NCBI GenBank assembly: GCA_903871805.1
Contig: CAIQIE010000144.1
Coordinates: 1-38,382, forward strand
Origin: an uncultured Planctomycetaceae bacterium
GTDB taxonomy: Bacteria > Planctomycetota > Planctomycetia > Planctomycetales > Planctomycetaceae
DNA: 38,382 bases
Direction: 5' to 3'
Shown here: in pieces, positions 27,040 to 36,455 of the stretch
Layout: each line of letters starts with the position of its first letter
Numbering within the stretch: the first letter of the stretch is position 1
The notes under the pieces: model-generated
Told to the model about the DNA's origin: nothing
Database searches by the model: none
Seen by the model: the letters and a program-made list of their open reading frames with translations, nothing else
Program-made: the position numbers and the translations under genes

Positions 27040-28458
27040 ATGCTGGTTGTTCCAGACGTCCCTTACAAGTTATGCGATGGAAAAAATCGCCGGGAAGCGA
27101 TGCGCATCGGGGGATTGTCGGCGCTCGGGCTCTCGCTCCCGAATCTGCTGGCTTCGTCGGCCGAAGCGGACACCACCAGTGCCTCGCATGCCGCTCAGTC
27201 ACCTGGGTTTGGCCGAGCAAAGTCTGTGATTCTGGTCTGGCTCCTCGGAGGGCCTCCTCAGCACGAAACCTGGGACCCTAAGCCCAACGCTCCTTTGGAA
27301 ATTCGCGGACAGTTCGGGCACATTGATTCTGTGGTGCCCGGGATTTCGGTCGGCGAACTGATGCCAAAGTCGGCCATGCACACAGACAAACTGTCAGTGC
27401 TCCGTGCCGTCGTAACAAAGGATCAGGCGCATTCTTCCAGCGGTTATCAGATGCTGACCGGCGTCCCCCATGTGCCGCTCAGCCAGGAAAACGTGACCAG
27501 CAAGGCCCCAAATCTGTCGCCGTCGCATGCCGCAATGATGCGCATGCTGCGCCCGGATCAGGACGGTCTGCCTTCATCCATTGTTCTTCCCTACCACATC
27601 GCAAATGACGGAGAAATCCTGTGGCCAGGACAGAATGCCGGAATTCTGGGACGCCAGTATGATCCATGGCTGATTCCCTGTGATCCCTCCAAAGCAGATT
27701 TTCGAATTCCCGAGCTGTCACTTCCTGACGACGTCAGCAGCAGTCGTCAGACATCACGGCGGCAACTCCTGGCCACGCTCGATACAGTACGGCGTCAGGC
27801 CGACCTTTCAGGTGCCGCCGGCAGATTTGGACACCACAGTCGGCAGGCCTTCGAACTCCTTGCCGGCCGCTCAGCCCGGCGGGCATTCGAAATTTCGGAA
27901 GAATCTGAGGCTGTCCGCGATCGCTACGGCCGCAATCGTTTTGGGCAGTCAATGCTGCTGGCTCGAAGACTGGTTGAAGCCGGCGTCTCCCTCGTCCAGG
28001 TAAACTGGACCAAAGTCGAAGAAGTCAAAAACAATGGCTCATGGGATACTCATAAAAATCATTTCTCCGACCTGCGCGACCACCTGATGCCACGCATGGA
28101 TCTTGCATACTCCGCGCTGCTGGAAGATCTGGAAAATCGTCGGTTGCTCGATGAAACACTGGTGGTCTGGCTGGGGGAATTTGGTCACACGCCCCGCGTG
28201 AATGGCGAAGCCGGCCGGGATCACTGGGGGAATTGCTTTTCGATCGCTCTGGCAGGAGCGGGCATTCGACGTGGCTGGATCCATGGCGAATCTGATGCGC
28301 ATGCCGCCTTTCCCCTGTCCGGAATCGTTTCTCCCGCTGATGTGACGGCGACGATCTTCCATTGTCTGGGGTACACACCAGAGACGTTGCTGCATGATCA
28401 GACAGGACGCCCTTTTCCCCTGACACGGGGCGAAGTCATTCATGAGATCCTTGCGTAA
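27040..28458 (+). CDS. Tat-exported DUF1501 family protein (2)
   Basis: A 472-residue DUF1501 protein, paralogous to the one at 10310-11692. The N-terminus has an RR motif and hydrophobic core (NRREAMRIGGLSALGLSLP, about 16-34), consistent with Tat export. Family segments are LVWLLGGPPQHETWDPKP near residue 67, VQVNWTKVEE near 322, GSWDTHKNHF near 334, LVVWLGEFGHTPRVN near 375 and GRDHWGNCFS near 390. The first motif has LGGPPQHE, not the DGGPGHMD of paralogue 1, so the predicted metal site differs in detail. A hydrolase-like fold is expected; activity is unknown. GGAG lies seven bases before the ATG. No DUF1549/DUF1553 partner is adjacent. Confidence 0.92.
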   Translation: MLVVPDVPYKLCDGKNRREAMRIGGLSALGLSLPNLLASSAEADTTSASHAAQSPGFGRAKSVILVWLLGGPPQHETWDPKPNAPLEIRGQFGHIDSVVPGISVGELMPKSAMHTDKLSVLRAVVTKDQAHSSSGYQMLTGVPHVPLSQENVTSKAPNLSPSHAAMMRMLRPDQDGLPSSIVLPYHIANDGEILWPGQNAGILGRQYDPWLIPCDPSKADFRIPELSLPDDVSSSRQTSRRQLLATLDTVRRQADLSGAAGRFGHHSRQAFELLAGRSARRAFEISEESEAVRDRYGRNRFGQSMLLARRLVEAGVSLVQVNWTKVEEVKNNGSWDTHKNHFSDLRDHLMPRMDLAYSALLEDLENRRLLDETLVVWLGEFGHTPRVNGEAGRDHWGNCFSIALAGAGIRRGWIHGESDAHAAFPLSGIVSPADVTATIFHCLGYTPETLLHDQTGRPFPLTRGEVIHEILA

Positions 28459-28531
28459 AGTCGGACCTGTTGTTCATCGTGCCGGAATTGTTGTGTCGTC
28501 CAAATGGCCTAAAGCCAGCGGGAAGTAAGTC

Positions 28532-29104
28532 ATGGATAAACACAGACTGAGTGCGATGCTCCAGACAGTGGCTCTCGGCTGCCTGTGTGTTCTGCTGGTC
28601 AATGGATTGATGGGGCAGCCACTCTACTGTCGCTGCGGTGCACTGAAGATTGTGTCCCTTGAAGTCTTCTCCAGACACAACTCACAGCATCTTCTTGATC
28701 CGTATTCACTCACCCATGCAATGCACGGTGTTTTATTAGCTGGTCTCTTCAGACTGATCCCCTGGTCCAGTCTGCAGGCGCACAGGTTTCAGGCTGTGAT
28801 TGTTATGGAGACCCTCTGGGAGCTTATCGAGAACTCACCGATGGTCATTCAGCGTTATCGCACGGCCACGTCCTCATTGGACTATTCCGGGGATTCTATT
28901 GTGAATTCATTTGGAGATATTCTTTCATGCAGTGCCGGTTATCTGGTGTTTTATTTGTTGGGATCTCGGAAATCCACAGTGATTTTTATTGCCTCCGAGT
29001 TACTGCTTGTGTTGACAATTCGCGATTGCCTGCTGCTCAACATCCTGATGCTGGCATGGCCAATTGAGACGATCAAGGCGTGGCAGCTTGAGGCGAATTT
29101 CTGA
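28532..29104 (+). CDS. UPF0314 (DUF2585) membrane protein
   Basis: A 190-residue inner-membrane protein of the uncharacterised UPF0314/DUF2585 family. The family signature is well kept: CRCGALKIVSLE near residue 33, SQHLLDPYSLTHAMHG at about 51-66, ETLWELIENSPMVIQRYR at about 93-110, SLDYSGDSIVNSFGDI at about 114-130 and IRDCLLLNILMLAWPI near the C-terminus. Hydrophobic helices lie at about 8-28, 64-80, 128-146 and 148-180. The function of the family is unknown; the conserved His, Asp, Glu and Asn residues suggest a membrane enzyme or metal site. It converges on the GT-C-like gene. My impression is that the family is best known from Alphaproteobacteria. Confidence 0.88.
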   Translation: MDKHRLSAMLQTVALGCLCVLLVNGLMGQPLYCRCGALKIVSLEVFSRHNSQHLLDPYSLTHAMHGVLLAGLFRLIPWSSLQAHRFQAVIVMETLWELIENSPMVIQRYRTATSSLDYSGDSIVNSFGDILSCSAGYLVFYLLGSRKSTVIFIASELLLVLTIRDCLLLNILMLAWPIETIKAWQLEANF

Positions 29105-29109
29105 CTTCA

Positions 29110-29123
29110 GGCTCCATGGAGCC
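29110..29123. terminator. Palindrome between convergent genes (candidate bidirectional terminator)
   Basis: ggctccatggagcc is a perfect 14-bp palindrome between the stops of the UPF0314 gene and the GT-C-like gene. As RNA it gives a 5-bp stem with a CATG loop, followed rightward by the T-rich atttgtttc. It is short, so the call is weak. Confidence 0.35.
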
Positions 29124-29135
29124 ATTTGTTTCTGA

Positions 29136-31109
29136 TCAATGGCCTTCACAGATCCATGTTTCTGCGTGCAGTGTTTCCCCGGTTTCTGCATCCGTTAGAG
29201 TGATTTTCCACTGCAGCGTCCCAAATGGGCGTTTTTCGCAGAACAGCACATCGACCCGTTCAATACAATTTCCGAAAGTCGGGTCATTCACAGCCACTCG
29301 AATTGCCCCACGTTGCACCTCCCATGCGTTCTCAGGATCCGCTACGGACGGTGTCCATGTTGAGCCGCCGAATGCAAAGGGGCGACCAGAACGAATGCTG
29401 CCGAAGATTCGCTGCAGCAGGTGTTCAGTACGCTTCTGATCAGTCGTCAGGCCCGACGTCTGTTGCGATGCCGGCGGCAGCCCGGGCGAAACCAGCGGCA
29501 TTCCATTGGGTGCGAAGTCTGACGGAAGTATCTGACGAGAATTGATGACAACCTGCGTTGCTGTGACAGAAGGTGTCCCTCGCTCTGCTGATTCCGTGGC
29601 GGTCAGTGTCACTCGATCGCCTCGACTATTGACAAAGGTTTCTGAAATGCCTGATTCCGGAACCTTTGGCAGCACCGAAAATCGCGGGGGATCAAAAGGT
29701 GGTCTGGGAGTGCGGTAATTGATCCAGCCAGCGGCTTCCATCTGTTCAAACAGCCACGCGGGCTTCCATGGACGGTTCAGCGACCAGGAGACCGTTCCCG
29801 TGGACAGTGCCAGCAGGATGGCAGCAGTCGTCAACATGCGTTTTCCCGAGGATTCCAGCACTGGCACCATGGCGATCCACCAGAATGGCGTCAGCCAGAG
29901 CATCCAGCGCAGTCCGACAGAGTTTCCGCCGTAGTTGTAGTTTTCGGTTCGGGTGAGATAAAAGCCGAGGGTAATCAGTGTCATCAGTGCGCCAGTGGCG
30001 ATGATGAACGCAGCTGCCGTTCGAGGTTCTGCGGATACGGCAGTTGTGTCGTGCGAGGACTCACTCCCCAGGTCGGTGCGCTGCGCGTTGATGAATCTGC
30101 GAAGCAAAAAAGGGCCTGCAAGAGCCAGCAGTAAAACCGGCGTCAGCGAGAGCAGGCCATGATGACCCAGTATGCAGTGGAAAAGATATACCAAAGGAGT
30201 TTCGGTGTTGGCATCCAGATCATGTGGGCTTGACCAGTAACTGGGAATGCCGTTGTGCACGTAGACGTAGGTTTCCGTGCCATATGTCGCATAAAACGGT
30301 TTTACACCACCCGTGGCCGCCCAGTTTGTAGCGAAGAAGAACAACAGCGGGACGGATGCCGCCGGAATGAACCACCATAGGGTCAGCGCTGGCGAGATCG
30401 CTGCCGTAAAAATGAAGGCGGCGACTCCCAACTGCGCCGCCGGCAACTCAAAGCAGCAGGTCATGGCAGCAAAGAACCCGAGTACTGCAAAGTCACGACG
30501 ACGGGGAGACAGACGCAGTCGGATGGCCGCAGACAGTGTCAGCATGGCGCTGGCAACCGCAGGTGTGTGGTTATTCAGTGTGGTGAGATACGGATTCAGG
30601 ATGGATGCAAAGCCCGCAGTCAGCAAAAGAAAACACCGAGTGTTCAGAGAGGTTTCCAGACGCTGCAGAGTGCGCTGCAGAGAAAGTAGGGTGATGCAGA
30701 ATGGCAGGACATTGACAATCAGCAGCAGCAGTCGAGTAACCAATGCGGTATGATTAAAGAGACCGAACCCGAGGATACTGCGCTCTGCCGCATACAGGCC
30801 GGCAACGATCGTCGAGAGAAATGGTGGCTTTGACGAATAAAAATGCCAGGGTTCCCGTTCTGACTTGCGATAACGCACCTTGTCGATTGTGGACCAGTGG
30901 GGCCAGGAATCGATTTCGTCAATCTGCCATGTGCCACGTTCCACAAGCGACCAGACAGTGGCCCAGCGAGATCGATCATTGGCACTCTGCAGAGGTTCTG
31001 CCTGCAGGACTGCAACAGCAATGATGGTCGTTGCAATCATGATCAGCAGCGATTCCACAAAGGATCGCGAAAACGACGACGTTGCATGAAGTGTTGAGGA
31101 GGTTGTCAT
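29136..31109 (-). CDS. Multi-span GT-C-like membrane protein with C-terminal soluble domain
   Basis: A 657-residue integral membrane protein with about ten to eleven predicted helices between residues 18 and 455 and a soluble tail of roughly 200 residues. The motif HFYSSKPPFLSTIVAGLYAA near residue 89, after an acidic first loop (QIDEIDSWP), resembles GT-C fold glycosyltransferases of the PMT/ArnT type, which use polyprenyl-phosphate sugars outside the membrane. Family membership is inferred, and many planctomycete proteins of this look are unannotated. The tail contains DRVTLTATESAER and beta-rich stretches and has no recognised domain. No clear ribosome site precedes the ATG at 31109. Its job may be to glycosylate an envelope component. 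Confidence 0.75.
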   Translation of the reverse strand: MTTSSTLHATSSFSRSFVESLLIMIATTIIAVAVLQAEPLQSANDRSRWATVWSLVERGTWQIDEIDSWPHWSTIDKVRYRKSEREPWHFYSSKPPFLSTIVAGLYAAERSILGFGLFNHTALVTRLLLLIVNVLPFCITLLSLQRTLQRLETSLNTRCFLLLTAGFASILNPYLTTLNNHTPAVASAMLTLSAAIRLRLSPRRRDFAVLGFFAAMTCCFELPAAQLGVAAFIFTAAISPALTLWWFIPAASVPLLFFFATNWAATGGVKPFYATYGTETYVYVHNGIPSYWSSPHDLDANTETPLVYLFHCILGHHGLLSLTPVLLLALAGPFLLRRFINAQRTDLGSESSHDTTAVSAEPRTAAAFIIATGALMTLITLGFYLTRTENYNYGGNSVGLRWMLWLTPFWWIAMVPVLESSGKRMLTTAAILLALSTGTVSWSLNRPWKPAWLFEQMEAAGWINYRTPRPPFDPPRFSVLPKVPESGISETFVNSRGDRVTLTATESAERGTPSVTATQVVINSRQILPSDFAPNGMPLVSPGLPPASQQTSGLTTDQKRTEHLLQRIFGSIRSGRPFAFGGSTWTPSVADPENAWEVQRGAIRVAVNDPTFGNCIERVDVLFCEKRPFGTLQWKITLTDAETGETLHAETWICEGH

Positions 31110-31722
31110 AACGATCGCGGCAGGAGGCGGGCTGTTTCAGAAATCCTGAGGAAGGACAATACAAAAATCGCCGTGAATCATACTGGTGAAATGTTTCCCG
31201 CGTCACTGAAGCGAACGAAATGGAAATCCGACCAGCCTATGTTGCACGAGTCCTCAAAGTATGAGGACGGACGAAACACACCAAAGTTCTCGGAAAATTG
31301 ACAGTGCCAGACACATTTTCAGGAAAATATCCCGTTTCTGGCGGCAGGCACTCAAAGAATACCTTTGAGACAGAATATCGTTGGGCAAATCATTTGGGGC
31401 TGTGCGTACGAGACGACCCAGGGCCGGCTCCCGGAAAGTTTCCGAGACAATCGGCCAATCCTCAAGTCACTATCGCTCAATACCGTCGCTTGCCCGGCTT
31501 TTTTAAACCCAAACTACCGCGTCTGAGCCATTCGGAACAGGTGTTCGCAAAAATACGGGGGCGAGCCCGGGGGATGCCCATTTGCTGCATGTTTGGGTTT
31601 TCATCGCAGATCACTTGAGGCGAATGGTGGTTTGCTGTCAGACTGCGTCCTGAAGGGTGACTGCAGGAAATCGGATGGTCGTAAGCAGCATCCCCGGACC
31701 TTGCAGAAGATGGATCATTGGT
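31110..31722. other. Divergent intergenic region
   Basis: This 613-bp gap separates the leftward GT-C-like gene from the rightward yceH. No gene is supported. A small hairpin (ctcaaag 31351-31357 with ctttgag 31363-31369, five-base loop) is present, with no T-run. Confidence 0.5.
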
Positions 31723-32478
31723 ATGGCGGACGAGGAAAAGAACACGATTCGGCAGTTGACACGCCTTCAGCGACGCGTCCTTGGGACGCTGATGGAAAAG
31801 GGGTTCACTACTCCCGAGCAGTACCCCATGACGCTGAAAGGCGTGGTCGCGGGATCCAACCAGAAAAGCAATCGGGATCCGGTGAGCGAGTATTCCGAGG
31901 CGGAAGCTGCTGATGCTCTTGAACAACTGCGGCAACTGGGACTGGTCGCAGAAGTATTCACCGACGGTGGTCGTACAACCCGGTATCGCCACTATATGCG
32001 ACACAAATTTGATTTCAGCGAACCGCAATATGCGATCATCTGCGAACTGCTGCTGCGAGGCCGCCAGCAGCCAGGAGAGTTGCGCACGCGCGCCAGCCGG
32101 ATGATCCGCATCGAAAGTCAGGAACAACTGAAGACCGAATTGCAGGGACTGGTGGACAAAGGCTTTCTGCAGACGAATGGCAGTCTGGAACGTCGTGGGG
32201 TGGAAGTCGACCATACCTTTTATCTGCCGAAGGAGAACATGCAGCTGAAGGCCATGACCGGCAGCGATGACGAGCCGACATCCGTCCCCGTACGGACCGA
32301 ACCACGTGCTGTTGCCACTTCCGGCTCCGCTTCTGACGTGGCTGTCAACTCCGGCGCACTGCAGGAGTTGCAAAGCCAATATGCCGCGCTGCAGAAGCAG
32401 ACGGACATCCTGCAAAATGCCGTCGACTCGATCCGCCAGAAACTGGATCGCATTGAACGGGAACTGGGCATCGGCTGA
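31723..32478 (+). CDS. yceH: YceH/UPF0502 (DUF480) family protein
   Basis: A 251-residue cytoplasmic protein with two winged-helix units of the DUF480 family. Signatures are LTRLQRRVLGTLMEKGFTTP near residue 12, YPMTLKGVVAGSNQKSNRDP near 34 and LGLVAEVFTDGGRTTRYRHY near 73. The second unit includes AIICELLLRGRQQPGELRTR near 105 and GVEVDHTFYLP near 160. The C-terminal 40 residues (QSQYAALQKQTDILQNAVDS onward) form a clear coiled coil, suggesting oligomerisation. The function of the family is not established. The ATG at 31723 is chosen because homology begins just after it. The gene converges on sbcC. Confidence 0.9.
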   Translation: MADEEKNTIRQLTRLQRRVLGTLMEKGFTTPEQYPMTLKGVVAGSNQKSNRDPVSEYSEAEAADALEQLRQLGLVAEVFTDGGRTTRYRHYMRHKFDFSEPQYAIICELLLRGRQQPGELRTRASRMIRIESQEQLKTELQGLVDKGFLQTNGSLERRGVEVDHTFYLPKENMQLKAMTGSDDEPTSVPVRTEPRAVATSGSASDVAVNSGALQELQSQYAALQKQTDILQNAVDSIRQKLDRIERELGIG

Positions 32479-32577
32479 TGCGGGTGTTCTGTGCAGACAA
32501 CGAACATGAGGCGGGATTGTCGCCGGGACGCGTCACCGTCAAATTAAAAACGCTGCCGCGCGTCCTGCGGCTGACAG

Positions 32578-32600
32578 GCCTGAAACCCTCGGTTTCAGGC
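32578..32600. terminator. Hairpin between convergent yceH and sbcC
   Basis: gcctgaaacc (32578-32587) and ggtttcaggc (32591-32600) are perfect 10-bp arms around ctc. The hairpin lies 100 bp after yceH and 82 bp after sbcC in the convergent gap. Neither side has an immediate T-run (the leftward side has gttttt about 25 bases on), so it may be a bidirectional pause or transcript-end structure. Confidence 0.55.
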
Positions 32601-32681
32601 TCCGATAAAGCACCAGTTGTCTCTCCCCTCTCCGGATTTCCCTGCCAGACGAAAAGTGGTCCTGTTTGCCAGTCATCGTAT

Positions 32682-35600
32682 TCAGGATCCGTGCTGGTTT
32701 CGTCCACCGGGGATATGGATGGCTGAAGCCCCGCCTTTTGTTTTGCGAACCTGTATCTGTACGGGAATCACGTCCTTCATCTGAGTGACATGTGTGATGA
32801 TACCGACCTTGCGACCCTGGGCCTCAAGGTGCATCAGCGCATTCATCGCCAGTGCCAGCGTGTCCTCATCAAGACTGCCAAAGCCCTCATCGATAAACAG
32901 TGACTCAATCCGCATCCGATTAGACGTCAGCGCGGCAAGGGCCAAAGCGAGCGCCAGGGACACAAGAAAGGATTCGCCTCCGGACAGAGAATGTACGGAA
33001 CGCCGCTCATCCCCCATTTCCCGATCGATGATTAACAGGTTCAGAGAGTCACCCAGCCGTTCCATGCGATATCGTGGCGAAAGATTGCTCAGCTGATAAT
33101 TGGCGTCCTTCAGCAGCAGATCCAGAGTTATTGTCTGCGCAATCCTGCTGAATTTGGTGCCATCGCTGGATCCCACCAGCTCATTCAGCTTCTGCCATGG
33201 GGCCGCAGTGCGACTACGTTCTGCAAGCTGTATCGAGAGCTTTTGATTCCTGCTCCTGTTTTCATCATCAACGATCAGCGGTACCTCAGCCTGTTTGAGC
33301 TGCTCTTCGTTGCCTGCGACTGTGGCTTCCTGCTCCTGCTTCTGGAGCTGAACAGCCTGCTCGTCCAGTTCCGTTGGTCGAGTTGCCACGTGCTCACAAC
33401 GTCTCCGCTCAAGTGTTTCGACCTCATTTTGGGCCGCCATTTTACCGTTCTTGAGCGTCTCGAACGCATTCTGTTCGGCCTGCAGCCACGCGGAACCACG
33501 CTTCAGAATCGCGTCGACGCGCTCGATGGTCAGCGGCTGCGTCAGTGTTATGGTGACCGCTTCGAGCCAGGCGTCGAGTTGTTGTGTACATTGGGTCAGC
33601 TGCAGGCGTGCGGTCTCTACAGCCTGTATGGCATTTGCCTGATTCGTTATGGCATTGGTCCGGTGTGCCTCGGCCGTTGTCTTTGCCGCGATAGCTGATG
33701 TCAGCCGTGCATTTGCTTCTGCAAGTGCCTGAGTGAATTCTGCTTCCACATCTGCGACTGGCCGACCTGCAAACAACGTCTCCCGCTCACGGGAATTTTC
33801 TTCCCATTCCAGCTTTGCCCGCTGATACTCTGCTTCAATACCCGTCAACTGCTCAGCTGCCCGTTTGTGTGCCTGCTCAAGATCGCTGCAGGTTTCGTGC
33901 AGTCCGGCAATTTTCGCGGTTGCGGTTCTTGACTCATCGCCGTACTGCAGGCAGTCACTGAAACGTTGCTGCAGATCCTCGCGCAGCTCTGCGGGGTTGG
34001 TCTGGAATAACGACTGACCCTCCGGAAATGCTGACCATAGCTCGTTGAGTTTCTGTTCCTGATCTGCGATCGTGCTGCGTTCAGACGCAGCCTGGGGTTT
34101 GAGCAGCTTTAAGGCTTCAGTCAGCTTATTTTCCGACAATTCGAGTTTCATCACCTGCTTCTGTAGTTTACGCAGGTCCATATCCATGTTGTCGACGATC
34201 TCCTGGCATTGGGACCGATCCTGCTGCAGCTTGCGAAGTGCCTGCTGTTGCTGCTGGAGTGACTGACTGGAGTTTTCAAGTTGTTGTACCGTGGTCCTGA
34301 TCGCGGCGATGCGTTCCTGCGGAGGCAGCAACAGCAGGGGGGCGATTGCTGGGGCGTCCGGATTCTTCCATGGAAAGTTCTGCAGCGAGCGTTGATCAGT
34401 GGCCTCGGAGTCCTCAAGTCTCCTGATGTCCTTTCCGCATTGAGCAACATCGGCCTCAAGTTGACTCCACTGACCGACAGCTTCCTTCAAACGCTTCTGC
34501 CGTTGTTTTACCTGTTCCTGCGCTGTTTTCAGTGCGACAGAATCGAAGTCGGGTTCGTGCTGATTCCATGGATGAGATTCCGATCCGCAAACCGGGCAGG
34601 GGTGGTTGTCGCGCAGCAGAGTACGCAGGCGTTTGGAGTGATCGTCAATCGCGGCTCGAATCTGCTCGAGCATCTCCTGAGCTGTCGTCAGGTCGGCTTC
34701 GGCCTGCACGCGTTGGTTGCGATCCGCTTCAACCTGCTGTAACAACTGTGCTTCCTGTTGGCGACGTTGCTGTAATTCATCGCTTGTTGTCTGCAAGTCG
34801 TTCTGAACTTCGAGGTACTTTTCCACCTGGTACTGAAAACCGATGACAAGATCTCTGGTAGCAGTCAGTTGTGTGGACTCGTGATTCAAAGCATCCACAT
34901 CGATTTGCTGTTCCGCCTCAATGGCGTGCTGCAGTTTCTGCTTCGCCTGTGCGTGCTGCTCACTCAAAGTGAATTCTTCTTTTCGGTACTGCTGTAGTTC
35001 CAGCTGTAGCGTTGCAAGCTGCCGATTATTTTTCTGCAGGTCGCTATCGGTGGCGCGGTGCTTTTCTATGTCCTTTTCCAGTTGTCGGAGGGACTCAATC
35101 CAGTACTCCGCTCGCGCAGACAGCGGTACCACCGGTTTTAGTCGCTCTGAATCCAGCAGCCGCTGCAGTTCATTCCGTCGGTCAGTTGTCTTTCGGAGTT
35201 CCTCTGTTTTTTCCTGAAGTTTTTCGTTGGCAGCTTTTTCGTCCCCTGCAGCCCCGATTTTCTTTTGTCTTGTTCGGTCATAATTCTGCTGGAACTCAGG
35301 AAGGACAGCGTCAAGTTGTCGCGCAAGGTCCAGCGCGGGCCTGGCCAGTGTCTGAGCAGTGGTCAGCTCTGTGACGTGCGCCTGTGCCTGTTCGCAGGCT
35401 GTTGTCGTCTGCAGTTGCGTCGTCTCTGCGTTGCAAAGTTCATTCGAGCGATCTGCCAGCGTTTTCTCCGCATCCCTGCAATCGGCTTCTGCCTTCTGAT
35501 GCGGGATTCGCAGCGGCGGTGCTTCAAACAGTACGCGTTGGCTTAATTCGGCTTCCGCTTTCCGCGGAGCGGCGGCGTTTTCAAGGTCGACGGCCTGAGT

Positions 35601-36455
35601 ATATTTTTCCTGGGCATCGGTTCGTTCACTTTCCAGTTTGGAAAGTTGCGTGAACCAAACGAGTGTGGTCCTGAGACTGTTCAGTTGCTGCTGATTGTCT
35701 TCCAGGATCCGCTTCGCGTCGTCACGGTTTTTTTCCGCGTCTGCTCGGGCTTCGTCTGCAAGTGGAGTGTTGCCCACTAACTGGAGTTCAATCTCTTTGA
35801 GTTTTTTTTCTTCGTCACTGCAACGCAGGAAGACCGCTTTGGAGATTTTTGTGAAGGCTTCTGTTCCGGTCAGGGCTTCGAGGATCGCCGCTCGTTCCTT
35901 ATCATCGGTTTTCAGGAACGCAGCGAAATCATTCTGTGCCAGCATCACCGCCCGAGTGAACTGCGGAAATGTCAGCCCGATGCGTTGTTCGATAGCGGCT
36001 GCGACATCGGTCTTCTTGCCCCCCTCGAGCAGGGTTCCATCCTCTCCGGGGGCGATGTTTCCGGAGTAGAGCGCCAACTCGGCCTTTTGCAGCGCTCCCT
36101 CCGCCTTATTGCGAGCTCGACGGACACTCCAGCGCGCAGTGTATGTCTGGCCGTCCACACCGACAAACGCCGTTTCTGCAAAGCCGGACGACGCGCCGCG
36201 GCGCAAAAGAACACGAGGATCCTTCTGCGTCTCACCTTCAGACAGTTTTTCTGTCTTGGTTTTGATTGCATGCAGACGCGGTGTGTCCTCATAAAGAGAA
36301 AGACACAGTGCATCCAACAGAGTACTCTTGCCGGCGCCGGTGGGACCGATAATCGAGTACAGCCCTGTGGAACGCAGGGGATCCCTGGTGAAATCGACGG
36401 TGTGTCGTCCTTCCAGTGAGGCCAGGTTTTCCAGCGTGATTCGCAGAATTTTCAT
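32682..36455 (-). CDS. sbcC: Exonuclease SbcC, SMC-like ATPase subunit
   Basis: A 1257-residue Rad50-like ATPase that, with SbcD, opens and degrades hairpin and blocked DNA ends. The Walker A motif is GPTGAGKS at residues 37-44, the Q-loop region MLAQNDFAAFL near 168. Long heptad-rich coiled coils flank a zinc hook with Cys620 and Cys623 (HPCPVCGSESHPW). The ABC signature HSLSGGESFLVSLALALALA is near 1153 and Walker B/D-loop LFIDEGFGSLDEDTL near 1182. It is longer than the roughly 1050-residue E. coli protein because of longer coiled coils. Its ATG overlaps the sbcD stop (ATGA), so translation is coupled. Confidence 0.96.
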   Translation of the reverse strand: MKILRITLENLASLEGRHTVDFTRDPLRSTGLYSIIGPTGAGKSTLLDALCLSLYEDTPRLHAIKTKTEKLSEGETQKDPRVLLRRGASSGFAETAFVGVDGQTYTARWSVRRARNKAEGALQKAELALYSGNIAPGEDGTLLEGGKKTDVAAAIEQRIGLTFPQFTRAVMLAQNDFAAFLKTDDKERAAILEALTGTEAFTKISKAVFLRCSDEEKKLKEIELQLVGNTPLADEARADAEKNRDDAKRILEDNQQQLNSLRTTLVWFTQLSKLESERTDAQEKYTQAVDLENAAAPRKAEAELSQRVLFEAPPLRIPHQKAEADCRDAEKTLADRSNELCNAETTQLQTTTACEQAQAHVTELTTAQTLARPALDLARQLDAVLPEFQQNYDRTRQKKIGAAGDEKAANEKLQEKTEELRKTTDRRNELQRLLDSERLKPVVPLSARAEYWIESLRQLEKDIEKHRATDSDLQKNNRQLATLQLELQQYRKEEFTLSEQHAQAKQKLQHAIEAEQQIDVDALNHESTQLTATRDLVIGFQYQVEKYLEVQNDLQTTSDELQQRRQQEAQLLQQVEADRNQRVQAEADLTTAQEMLEQIRAAIDDHSKRLRTLLRDNHPCPVCGSESHPWNQHEPDFDSVALKTAQEQVKQRQKRLKEAVGQWSQLEADVAQCGKDIRRLEDSEATDQRSLQNFPWKNPDAPAIAPLLLLPPQERIAAIRTTVQQLENSSQSLQQQQQALRKLQQDRSQCQEIVDNMDMDLRKLQKQVMKLELSENKLTEALKLLKPQAASERSTIADQEQKLNELWSAFPEGQSLFQTNPAELREDLQQRFSDCLQYGDESRTATAKIAGLHETCSDLEQAHKRAAEQLTGIEAEYQRAKLEWEENSRERETLFAGRPVADVEAEFTQALAEANARLTSAIAAKTTAEAHRTNAITNQANAIQAVETARLQLTQCTQQLDAWLEAVTITLTQPLTIERVDAILKRGSAWLQAEQNAFETLKNGKMAAQNEVETLERRRCEHVATRPTELDEQAVQLQKQEQEATVAGNEEQLKQAEVPLIVDDENRSRNQKLSIQLAERSRTAAPWQKLNELVGSSDGTKFSRIAQTITLDLLLKDANYQLSNLSPRYRMERLGDSLNLLIIDREMGDERRSVHSLSGGESFLVSLALALALAALTSNRMRIESLFIDEGFGSLDEDTLALAMNALMHLEAQGRKVGIITHVTQMKDVIPVQIQVRKTKGGASAIHIPGGRNQHGS

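Noticed and set aside
31477..32415. A 312-codon minus-strand open frame opposite yceH
   Set aside because: yceH matches DUF480 along its length, and the opposite product shows no domain, signal or ribosome site.
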